From NCBI RefSeq assembly GCF_040802235.1, contig NC_133167.1, forward strand, positions 16,546,501-16,610,500: 64,000 nt of DNA. Direction: 5' to 3'. Origin of the DNA: Manis javanica (lineage: Eukaryota; Chordata; Mammalia; Pholidota; Manidae). A program made the translations under genes and the position numbers. Below, piece by piece: positions 34,201 to 46,200 of the stretch. The notes beneath the pieces were generated by a model. That model did not search any database, was not told where the DNA came from, and saw only the letters and a program-made list of their open reading frames with translations. The number at the start of each line of letters is the position of its first letter. The first letter of the stretch is position 1.

Positions 34201-37200
34201 CTGAACTGCTCACAGGAAAGGGTGAAGTAGAAGGTGAGGCAGCCAGCCAGCCGTTGGGGGTTAAACCACCAGCCCCCGAGGGCAGCCTGGTTAGGGCCTG
34301 CCGTCCCAGCTGCCTGAAAGGCTCCCTGCCCTTAGGCTCCCAGCCCCAGCACCCCTGGGGTCCCCACAATGTTCCATGCCCAAGCCACCCCAAGGGCCCC
34401 TCCGAACGGGTCCAACCATCACACGCTCCCCACCTCTTCCCTCAGCCACAGAGCTTCTGCACAGCAATGGGATGGGTTGGGGGCCAAGGGGCAAACGGAA
34501 AGGGGACAGTGGGTGTGAGGGAGGGGCCTGGGGAGGGCAAAGTGACAAAGGTTTATTAGAGTGTTGTGGGAGGATGGCCAGTGGCAGGAAGCAGGGTCTC
34601 TTTCTGGCTAGTATCAGGGGCAGGTGTGACTGAGCATAGGGAAGGCAGTACTGTGCACGAAGCTGAGCACTGAACAAGCCTCTGTGTGGCCTTGGGCAAG
34701 TCACTTCTCTCTGGGCCTCCGTTTACTCAACTACAGTATAAGCAACTAAACTTGGAGCCTTGAAGACCCTTTTGGTCCCGGCATCCTCTAACTGAGGTTG
34801 TGTGAAAGTCAGAAATTGGGCAGGGACCAAGCCTGGATTCGGGGTGGGGGTTCGTTAAGAGTGTGAGGTACTCACCTCTGACTTCCAGGCGGGCCTCACA
34901 CTGCCGAGCACCATACTCATTAACCGCTTTGCAAGTGTAGAAGCCGGCGTCACCACGCTCAGCGGCCAGGATCCGCAGCCGGCACAGCCCACCCTCTGCC
35001 TCCTCAGCAAAGCGCCGCTGGTCTGGGCGCACGGGCTGACGGTTTCTCAGCCTGCCAGAGGGGCAAGGACTCAGTGCCCTGGGCCCAGGGCCCTGATCTG
35101 CACATGCAGGAAAGGGGGGCTACAGGGCCAAGCAGGCCTCTCCTTCCTCTACAAGTGTCCACTCCACTCCCCAGATGCTTCCTGCTGACTGCAGGCACCC
35201 CTGGGCGACAGAGCTAGGTTTTTACCCTGACTCTGCCACCCCACCTCCCCTCCAGGAACTTTCAGAGCATCTCTGCCCACCTGGGTCTCTCCCTTCTTGG
35301 AATCTGACCACACTTAGAGAAGTGCTATGCTGTTTAGCTCTCAATAGTTCTTAAATTTCCTGATGTCTTATTTTTATTTATTTATAATGGACAGATAGGT
35401 TTCCCACTTCCCAAAAGGGATATGAAATAACATACAATGTTAGGAAATCACATTGGAGACTAGACAATCAACTAAAAATGAAGACTAGAATCCAGACTAA
35501 TAAAAAGCTACGTAAACTGACTAATCAGAGTTCCAGGCACTTGCAATGAATGCCTGCTGTGAAGCCCACATTTAACACTGGGTTCTGCTAGCTCTGAAAC
35601 AAACTGTTTTGTCTAGGACTAGCACAGGGATGGGTACACAGCAGGCCTTAAAAATTACCCTGCTGTCAACTGACAGCCTTCTCCAGAGAATGACTCCTGG
35701 TCATTCATCCCAAGTGAACTGACAAGAGACTATCTGTTACCCACACCCTTCCCCAGAAGAAGCCCCTAATGAGCTTGGGACCCCAGGCAAGGGGTGGAGA
35801 GGCATGTTGGGGAAGAGGCACCTCTGTACCTGGGATAAGGCCCCCCAGGCAGATCCTGGAGAAGTCTGCAAAGAGTCCATTCTCCTTCACCCAAAGAAGC
35901 CTCACAGTGCCACGCCTGGGGCAGGGGAAGCTGGCAGGTGGTGGCCAGTGGCTACTACTCACCAGGAGACCACCGGCTTGGGCTCCCCCTGCACTCGGAT
36001 GCTCATGGTGACATCTTGGCCTTCTCTTACTGACTGGTCCATAAGTGACACCTGAAGGAGGGCCCCAAAGTGTCAGAGGAGACCATCAGAGATCAGTTTT
36101 GGCTCCTGGGGCCTGAGGCTGCCCCTGGGTAAGGAGGGTTGGTGGGGCCAAGCTGAGGACTTGCTGGAGCTTGGTGTGGCCCCAAGAGCAAAGGGGAACA
36201 CAAAGGCACAAAGGAATGGGGAATGGAGGTATCCAGGGGCTGGGGACTGGCCTTTGGGGTCTGACCTTGAAAGTGGGGGGCGCCTTGGAGCCCATATCCA
36301 AGGAGTGGTGGTTCTGGCTGGGACTGAGCTTCATGGTGGGGGTTTGGGACCAGGTCTCCCCAGGCTCTGGGAACTCCTCTGGGGGGCTCAGGTACTCCTC
36401 GTCAGAGGTGATGGGGCTGCTGAAAGGGGATGTGGACCCACCTGGAGGAAAGACAGAGAAGAGACAATGGCACAGAGAGAAGGGGGCAGAGAGAAGGAGA
36501 GATGGATCAATCAGCCCAAGTCAAGGACCTGATCAGGTCTGGAATGTCACAGAGCTCAGGAGTCCAGGTAGCTCCCGCAGGCCAGCCCTGCCTTGACTTC
36601 ACTTCCTGGGGCTCCTACTCACTTGCTGTGTGACCTTGCCCAGGTTCCTGCTGTCCCTGAGCTCCGGATTCCTGCTCTGCCAGACTCTCCTAACACTTAT
36701 CCTGCTGAGACTCCTGAGGCAAAGGATTCGGGCAGTGGAGAGGCCGCCATGGGCCTCGTGAGAGACTTGGAATTCCACTGGAGCAGAAAATTCATGCTCC
36801 TGGCATAGAAGCACAGCTCCTGATGCATGTGGTTTGTGCCTCTGGTCCGTTTCTTGGGTGAGCTGGGCTTGGTGCAGAGGAACACACACCTCAGACAAGC
36901 CCCATCCTGACCTCAGGGCCAGGGCCAACAAGGCGGCACCATCCAGCCTGCCCTTCCCCCTCCCCCTTCTCAGCTTCCTGTCCCAGATACCCCAGGGGCA
37001 TCTGTTGGCCCCAGCCCTAGAGCAGGGACCCCAAAATTCTCAGGGGATGGGGAAGCAAAGCTTGAGTCATAGGCCGAGAAGGGCAGTTGAGACTGGGGAA
37101 GAAGAGGGGGGCACCAGTGTCTGCTTTAGGGGAGGGGTGTCCCCAGGGTCCTGATGCCCTCCCCTGCAACTGGCCAGGGGCCCAGCCTCACTGAGCTGGC

Positions 37201-40200
37201 TCCTATCCGACTGCCAAATACAGACATGAATCCACCACAGCCCCCTAGCCCCTCCTCCTGGTTCCCTCACCCCAACCCCTGTGGCCCGGCCCCCCACAGG
37301 GCTGCACCCCAACTCACCCAAGACTCTGCACACGGACCCCCAGCCTGCGCCTGTCCTGAAAGCTCTGCCCTGGCACCAGGCCCTCCTGCTGCCTGCCCAC
37401 TGTCCCCCCTGCCCCACTCCCCAGGGAGCAGAAGCCCAGCCCGCCCAGCCCTACTGGCTTGCTGGGCTGACCCTGCTGAGGCTCTGCACCCGGGGCCTGG
37501 GGAAGAGGAGGGAGCCTGAGGAGGGGGAAGGAGGAGTGGGGGCTGGCCAGGCAGGGACCGGCTAGGTGGCAGGCAGGCAGCTGGCTGGGGAGTAGTGCCT
37601 GCTGAGACCACAAGCCGACTGGGCCGTGGAGTGGAGGGCGGGAGAGGGGAGGGGCGGAGTGCGCCCAGCTGTATTTAGCCACCCTGCTCATTCCCTTGCA
37701 CGGGATCTGCCTTTTCTCTTCTTACAGCTCCTGGACCCTGACAAGAGCAAAGCCCCCTCAGTGGTGCCTCCACCCAAAGTTCAGGGCCTTAGTCCCCAGG
37801 GAAAGATGGGGGTGGCACTGCACTGAAGCATCCAAGACACTTGCCCTGACCCATTTGTTGTGACATGTCCATCAGAGGAGATACTGATGGCAAATCGCCC
37901 CTATAATGCCCGTTGCTCTGACCAAATCATCCAGATCTCCACATGGAATGCGCTGACAAGCCTCAAATACTACTGAGCCAGGCTGTTTTCCCTGGTGCTG
38001 ACAATCAGAGAACTATCAAGACCTTTAGCCTCCTTCCAGACATGACCCCCTCAACCTGAGGGGGCCCAGAATCCCACCTCTGTCTCCCCATTCTGCCATG
38101 GTAGCTTAGACCCAGCAGCTGCCCAGGGGCCCTGGGCCTGCATCCAATCCTCCTCCTACAGGCTCTACCAGCGGCACCTGGTGACAACCGTTCCTTACTC
38201 CGTCAGCCTCACCAGGGCCAAGAGTCAGGAGAAAGGGGCTGCTTCCTCCGACAGCCCCTCCCGACTATCCCCCATCTGTATTTGGGTTGGAGAAAGGGCT
38301 TGCATTCAGAGCCAGAAAGTAGGGGAGCTGTTGAGGAGAGGTCACATGCCCTTCTCCAGCCTCCTGTCACCCCACCCCCCAGGGCCACATTCCCAAGCTA
38401 TGACCTGTATTTCCCAGCACTGCCAGTGAAGAAGGTGGGGAGGGCAGCAGAGGAGGGACCCACCATTCAAGGCTGGCTGTCTTGAGGTGGGGGTGGGGAG
38501 GGAAGTCAGAATGGCACTTGGTGAGCGTCTGTTGAGGCTTGGCCCCTAGCTGATGCTGAGATCACAGGCATGGCCCGAGGAGACCGGCGCCTCCTCCCCT
38601 CTGTGGAGCCAGGTGACCTCCAGGGTCACCTCCAGGTTGGACAGCGCTAAGGTGCTCAGGGGCCCAGGGAGGGAGAAAAGAGATTAAAGCCTACTGGCAA
38701 GGTTTGCAGGGAGCCTGAGAGACCCCTGGTGGTGGCTGGGGGAACAGCACCCTGGAGGTATCCAGTGACCAAGAGAAAGGCGGCTGGCCCCTCAGAGAGG
38801 GGGCTATCAGAGCAGTCTTTGCAGGAGGCTCAGGCTCCAGAGGGTGCAGAACTAGTCCTCTTAGAAACAATGCAGTGGTTCCCCCACCCCCTCTGTACCC
38901 TCCAAACTGTGTGGCCAAGGAGGCTGATCAAGGATCTCTGGCTCCAGAGCCCCTGGGGTTCCAAACCAGTCTCTGATGTCACCCAGTTTTTACTGGCTCC
39001 CACACCAAAACCATCCTTGTAGGCAGTCCCTACATCTCAGCCCTGCTCTCACTGTGGGAAACACAGTCACAGCAGCTGGGGAGGGGGTCAGCAGGTATCC
39101 CCCAAACCTAAGATGTGCCTATGCCCCCCATGTTGGTGCTGCCCCACACACCTCACAACTCCAAAACACACCAACTCTGTGCACAAGTCTGGCATTTCAA
39201 CACTGTTCCCAAGTCAGACTCACTTGATGAAAATACTGGTGATGGGGAGCCTGCAAGTCAGGAAGCCCTCCTTTCCCAGACCAGTGTGTCACAACATCCC
39301 CTAAGGTGTTCTCACAATATGGTCACAACCACCCATGTGAAAGTCATCACACAAAGCCCTGTATGTCAGGACTTCTCAGAATAGCCCTTGAACCACTGCA
39401 TCAGGACCACCTGGGATCCTGTTTAAACTATACATCCCTGGGCCTTACTCTGACCTAAAGAATTAGATTTCTAAAATGGGGATGAAGGAACTGCATTTTT
39501 AAAAAGCACCCCAGGTGATTTTCTTTCATGCACATGAAAGTTTAGGGGCCCCTGTGATCCTCATGGGAGGACAATCCTAAAAGATGAAACTGCAAGTCCC
39601 ATCTCACTCAGTCACTGAACTTCGGGGTTTGGCTCTGAAGCTCGGAGGTTTGACTCCACGGCCCACATGCTTCCCACTGCACCACCTGTTCCCACCTTGA
39701 GCAAGGTCCCTAACTCTATGGCAGTGGTTCTCAAAGTTCACTGTGCATCAGACCCACCTGGAGATCTCCTTAAACCAAACCGCTGAGCCCCACCTCACAG
39801 GTTCTCATATAGTAGGTCTGGGCTGGTGCCAATAATGTGCATCTGTAACACATTCTTAGGTGGTACTGATGCTGCTGGTCTGGGGACTGCCCTTTGCAGA
39901 CCACTGCTTCATCCCAGCCTCTACTCCTAGGCAGATCCTTATTACCCTTTGCAGATGTGGCAACCCCCCATCTCTGCATGTTACCCAGGTAGTTCCAGGG
40001 GCTTCGAAAACCACAGGGATCTCTATTCCCCCCACCGCTGCTACTCACACATAGTTCCCATGACCCACACAATTCCTGACTATCCAGGAGGGCCTCCAGG
40101 TGTGGCTGTGAGGGCTAGGGAGTGGTCAAGTCACAGGCGTGACCTCAGGAGCCTTCTGGCTGGTGGGGATGACAGGCAAGATGCCCATGTGATCAGAACA

Positions 40201-43200
40201 ACAAGCAGGAGTACAGAGGCAAGAGAAGGGCACATGGGGCCATGGCAGTACGGGGAGCAGGAGATTACTTTTGGCTTAGGAAAGAAGTGGGAGATGAGGA
40301 AAGGGGTATTGGAATTAAGAGTTTGGTTTAAGCAAGACAAAGGGGAAAAACCTTCCCAGCAGAGAAACTTCATGAGCAAAGAAATGTTCAGAGGTGAGAA
40401 GTGCATGCAGAGAACTATAGCTCAACCTTCAGGCTACAGAGCTGGGGAAAGATGAAAGAAGTGGGACACAGCAAGGAGAGCAGACGCCTCCCACTGCCTC
40501 AGCCACCTCCAGGCCCCTCGGGTCATCCTCAGGTCCAGATGGTAGGAGCCAGCTTCAGAAGTGCGGCCTTCATTCTAAGGGCAAAGGGGAGCGCCTCAAG
40601 ACTTCTGGAATGAACCAGCACTTATATGTGGCCCAGCCATGCCCAGCCCATTCTCCACATGCACTGTCCCAGTAGGTTCCTGCAAGAGTGATTTCCTGAA
40701 GCGTCTCTGCCATGGTAATCCCGTGGTGGGAGATGGGAGACTGAGGGGAAGGGAAGACCCAGGCTAGCCCACAGCAGGGAGTTCCACAAATGCTGCCTTG
40801 AATATCTCCCTTTGCAGAGGAAAACAGTTGTGCTGAGAATTTTCCTCTTGGTTTAAAATGGACAAGAAAGCAGAGAGAATTTCCAGTGGCTAGCCTGACC
40901 TAGCTGTGTAAGTGGTTAATTCCATATATGATTACTTCGGGTTGCTCTGGGTTAAAGTGTTGGCACCCACAGCAGACTGGGACTCCATTATTCTGACAGG
41001 CTGCATGTGATAACCCCCACTCTGAGGTGGCAGCCTTGGGGAGATGCCCATAGTGCCAACCTGCTTCTGGAGGACAGGAGTGGGGAGGGAGAGCTGAGTC
41101 GGGGTGAGGGACCAGGCTGCTAGTTTAATTACTGTCCAGACCCTCATCAAGGATGGACGACAGGGTCTTGTGGCATTCCAAGATCCCTTCCATTGGCAGC
41201 CACTGCCTTCAAAGAGAGCTTGCAAATTGGCAACAGGCTGGGACCAGGGTGGGAAGCAGAGGGGCAGATGTTGGTGCCTCTCCTTTTGTATTCATGGCCC
41301 CCAATAAACAATCTCTTTTCTGTTTGATAGTGTTGGCCACTTGGGTGGGACCAGAATAAACTTCAGTAACCCATATCCTCTGGCCCAAGTATCCTTAGTT
41401 AAATTATCATCCTCACAAACCTTACCAAGCTGGTAGCCCTGGAGGTATAATGAGCCTCATTTTACAGATGAGAAAACTGGACAGCTAAGGGAAAGTGAAG
41501 AGGCCATGGTCTCGGCCAGAAACTGCTAGAACCTTGGGCTCAAATATATGCCCATGCTTGTGGCAGGACTGAAAGCAACAGGATGGAGTGTCCCACATGC
41601 TCCTTCTTCCTGACTAGCACCCAAAGGGAGCCTCCTGTCAGAGCCCATGGTGGGGGTGAGCCAAGTGTGCTCACAGCAGGCAGGACCACAGCCACAGCGT
41701 GCTGGAGAGTAAAGAGCAGCAGGAGAGAAAACCCCCAGGGTGACCCACCCACCCCAGCACCTCTGCCCCTCCACCCCATGAGCTCATGAGCATAATTCTA
41801 CCTTAACCCCAAACCTCTTCAGAGTATCAGGAAAGGGGATAGTAGTGAGGAGTGCAGGCTTGGGAGACCCAGGGACAGGGCTTCAAATCATGATGCAGCC
41901 TCCAACAGGCCCTCTGCTCCTAGAGCTGAGGGCAGGCACTTGCCATGGGAGGCTACTTAAATGCACATTAGTTAAAATGAAATGAAATGAAGACCTCAGT
42001 TTCTCAGTCATACTCACCACATTTCAGGACTCATGGGCCACATATGGCTAGTGGCTGTCTTACTGGACAATGCACATATAAAATATTTCTATCATCACAG
42101 AATATTCTGTTCATCAGCACTGCTCTACAGCAAGTTGCTAAAGCTTTCCAGGTCTCAGTTTCCTCATCTGTAGCATAGGCATAATAATAATAATAACAGA
42201 ACCTACCTCCCAGGGAGGAAATAAATGTGATAACCTAATCAGCACAGAGCCTGGTATATGTGAAGCACTGAGTAAATGCTCACTGCTGGGGTTATTTTCA
42301 TCTGCCATTCACACTAAGTTTATTTGCTTCATGGGCAAATATTCCCATCACCCTAAATCACTGGTCGCTTATACCATTTCTAGGCAGATTACAGAGGCTC
42401 AGTGAAGGCCACTGGCCTTGCGCTAATTCTCTGTCATCTTATTCTCCATGTTTTTCTCTTCTCATCTGTAAAGTGGGAATATCACATCTGTCACGTCCCT
42501 TTTGGGGGAATATATGTATCATGAGGTAAGTCAAATAAGGGAAAAAAGGTGAAAGGTTTGGAAACAAGTATATGGCACCCTCCAAACACAAGAAACTGTT
42601 TAAGATGTAGTACATGGTACCCAGCTGGTACTCAGTAAAGGCTGTGTGATGAATGCAGGCAGCAGCTGACAACACTTAGCTTCGGTTAAGCACACCTCTC
42701 ACACTTGCCAACTACCCCACCCACCCCAGTACACACACCCTTGGGGAGAAGGACTGTGATTTCCCCAGAGGTATTCAGTGGGGTGGGGCAGGCGGGAGGG
42801 ACCCAGAGCTGGGAAGTGGGGTATGTGTGTTGCTGCAAGAGTTGGTAAGGACCAGACCCTGCCCCCCCAAAACACAGTACTGAGTAACTACTTTCTCTAG
42901 TTACCCGTTCCCTGTTCCCATGGTTCCCAACCAGGCATTGAGGTTGGTGGACTCTCTAAGGCAGGCCCTGCTGGGGTGGGTGCTGCAGCCAGCCCTGGTT
43001 ACCAGGGCACAGGCAGGGTTGGCGGGTAAAGAACAAGAACGGGAGGTGGTTCTATGAGGCCTCTTCTCACAGGACATCAAACCCACCCTCCCTCAACCTG
43101 CTCCCCCACAGCCACACTGATACACACCCTTCCCTGGTCCCACCCCCTCCCTCCTCAAGAACTCCAGCTCTGGGACCCCTGCCCATGCCAAACATCTGCG

Positions 43201-46200
43201 CCACCCACTGGTTCTGCCCGCTCCCGCTGCTCCCTGGGTCCGCTGGCCTATGTCCAGCTGCCATGGACAAAACAGTGCCTTGTAGGGTAAGAAAGTCTGC
43301 TTCCTTCATGAGAGCCCTGGGGCCGAGTCAGCCTGACTTACGGGGGCTGTTCTCTGGCCACACTGACTGGTGCAACTGACTAATGTGATGAAGCTTTTCT
43401 GGCTCCCCAGGGCGGAGGAGGCACAGAGATGCCGTGAACAGCTGAGGACCCAGGGGCTTGGAAATATGGAGGGGCTGGGGACTGCAGGCCTGGAAAGGGC
43501 AAGGGAGGAGAGTCCCCAAGACACAGTCTGAGGAAAGGGCAGAAAAGGAAAAGGCAGCTCCCTGGAGCCTCATGAGAACCTGCGCTCCTGTGCACAATGG
43601 CGCCCCTTCATGATGCTAACAACTAACATTTGTCTACAGCTTCACAGTTCATAAAGCTCATTCACACGTTTGCTTTGGTTTGTGAGGATGGTATAATTAT
43701 CTCTGGGTTATGAATGAGGAAACCGAAGTGCAGGGGGTTCAGCGTGGCAAACACAGAACTCCCAGTCAAGTGCTGACAGCTGCCTTGCCCCAAGCCTCTT
43801 TCCCAACCTTAAGAGATTCCCATATGGCCTTTAGATAGACTTGGGGCACCCCTTTGCCTCCCCTTGCCAAATCTCGGCCCAAGCCAGATATTACCAGACT
43901 CCTGGAGCTAGGCCTAGGCCCTCTAAGGAGAGTTGTGCGCTGAGTCAGAAGCCAGATCCCGGAGGTGATGGAAGGACAGAAGCATGCAATGGAGGGATGT
44001 GATTCAGCGGGGTGGGAGGGGTGAGGAGAAGAAAACCTGAAACATGGGCTCCAGGGTGGGTACATAAGCTAAGGAAGATGAAGACCTGCCCTTCTGCAAG
44101 GCCAGATGGGTGCAAGCAAAACAATCTAATGCAGGTCTAGGACTCAGGGAAGATACCACCAAAAAGTCCTTAACTGTGAAGGTGCTGAAGCCCTAGGAAT
44201 ACAGCAATACAGGGTCTGTAATCTTGCCTCTGAGTCAAAGAAAGGGACAGAACAGTGTGTGCTGTTACCCCTCCTTGCCTGCCCAGCCCTGTCCCCTGGT
44301 TTAAATCCCAGTCTCCTTCAGGGCCCTGATGTCTCTCAACTCAGCATCCCACTACTGACCAGCTGCTCAACTGTTCTAGGAACTGAGTTCATATACTCTG
44401 CACCGTCCTCCAACCTAGGTCCTCTGATCTAGGTGGACCACCCAATGGTAATAATATCCTTGAGGACCGAGTCTGCATCTTTTCCTTCCAGAATACCTGC
44501 TACCCAGACTCCCCTCCCCTCCCCCTCACTGCCCAGGGTCAGCACACTGTCAGTCCCGGCAACGTGAATGAGTAGAACTGGCCATGCACACTGACACCAG
44601 TCCAGCCTCACCCTGAACCTGAAAGAAACTGGGCTTAAACCCAAAGGAAGTAGTCCGATACCAAGTGAGAGCTTTCATAAAAATAGAAAACAAGGCAGCC
44701 TCAGCCACTGCCATCTCCAGAGATGTGCTCTCAGTTGCACCCTCTTTACGGGCTTTGGGTTCAACAGTAGGAGTGAGGGGGAGGGTCATGGCACTTAAAG
44801 GCATCTCTTTGTTCTGGGTGGTGGGGGTACTGCTCTAGAGAGGAAATCTCAGAAGGCTCCTGATGGTTTTTAAGTCTCTTGAGCTTGGAGATTCTTTTTC
44901 TCTGAGACTCAAGGAAAATTTGCTTTCCCCACAGGACCATTTTCAGGGAAATGCCATGGGAAGATGGCATTTAGAGGATGTCTAAAGACAAATTTCAGTG
45001 ACTTCATGAATTGGCTAGCCTGGTGAGTGCCTTGGGAATTTGGCCCCTGCCCGGAGGCCAAGGCCATTTAAGTGCTTCCACCAGAGCATCTGACACAAGA
45101 GAACAGACGGTGATGCCCACCGGTTGAGAGCCTGAGTTCTCTGCTGGGAGTCGGAAGGTTCGTTCCTCACGTCACCCAGCCCTTGGGCCCACAGGCTCCC
45201 TACCCGGTCTTACAGCCAGAAGAGCAGCACAGCTGGCCTGGCCCAGCTCATTGGTGGCAGTAGCTGTGTAACTCCCAGCGTCAGCCGCCCGAGCCTCCCG
45301 GAGCAGCAGGGTATGCCGCTCGCCTTCAGCCCGGATGAGAAGGCGGCCATCACTGCACAGCGGGGACCCATCCTTCTGCCAGGACACTGTGGGGAAGCAG
45401 CAGGGTAACCAGGTTGCCATGCCTACAGGAGCCCACTGTGGCAAATCTCCCCCACCCCACACAGAGCCCAAACCACTCCTCTCCCCACCCTAGGGAATCC
45501 TGAGGACTCACCCCTCACTCACAGAACTTGAGGCCTGCCCTCACCTCTCTCAGGGGTTTCTGGGACAGCTCTCCTAACACACGCATAGGATAGGCCAGCC
45601 CCATGAAGCAGACAACCTCCCCTCCTTCCCCACCCTGCCCCCTGAGCATTGGGGGAGGGGGCCTCCTCCTCCCTGCCTCAACCTTAGCCTGGCCCCAGCC
45701 CCAGAGCTCACCGCGGGGTGGAGGGTTGGCAGTGATGATACACTTGAGCAGCGTGTCTGTCCCTGGGGCCACGACTGCATTCTGCAGGGGGATCTCAAAC
45801 AAGGGGGCTTCCAGGGGCTCTTCTCCAGCGGATACATAGGAGTCATCTGAGGACTCTGATGGAGACATGGGGACAGGGTAAAAGGACATGGTCCCTGTGG
45901 AGATAGCTCAGGGAGCAAGGGGATGATGGCAGTCCCATCTTAGAAACCCAAACCCAGAGTGAGGAGCTTCTACAAAGGCAGGGATCGGAGAATGAAGGGT
46001 CTCTCCCAAATGTCCTGACATAGGGAAGAAAGGAAGCTATAAGGGGGCTTCTCAAACAGGACAGGGCAGCCAGGATTCAATGGTAGTTTGGCTGTACCTC
46101 AACTTCAGCCACAATTAGTATTGGTTTCTGGTGGAAGGCAAGGATTGCACTGTGTATGCCTCTGCACTAATCAGTCACCAGGGATGGTAGATCGGGCCCT

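Larger units (their letters stand above)
32451..34875 (-). other. SPEG: SPEG intron 9 (2.4 kb), containing the APEG-1 3' end
   Basis: The first part (34,530-34,875) is the extended APEG-1 tail and 3'UTR. Simple repeats follow: an ACAG run at 33,199-33,226, imperfect CA repeats near 33,615-33,660 and 32,505-32,545. A stretch at 32,741-32,750 is a short A run. No exon is recognised. Confidence 0.55.
36442..45203 (-). other. SPEG: SPEG intron 6 (8.8 kb) with APEG-1 promoter
   Basis: It contains the presumed APEG-1 promoter and first exon (37,318-37,680), two MER5-like DNA transposon fragments (about 39,370-39,550 and 39,720-39,905), a reverse MIR (41,395-41,510) and a forward MIR with an AAT run (42,130-42,290). 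I see nothing coding in it. Confidence 0.6.

Noticed and set aside
35378-35387. MEF2-like TTATTTATAA in SPEG intron 8
   Set aside because: It sits in a simple TTTA run, where such matches arise by chance.
41290-41360. AATAAA motifs on the plus strand, possibly an LTR or a polyadenylation site
   Set aside because: No LTR ends, no upstream ORF and no clear family match; too weak to call.
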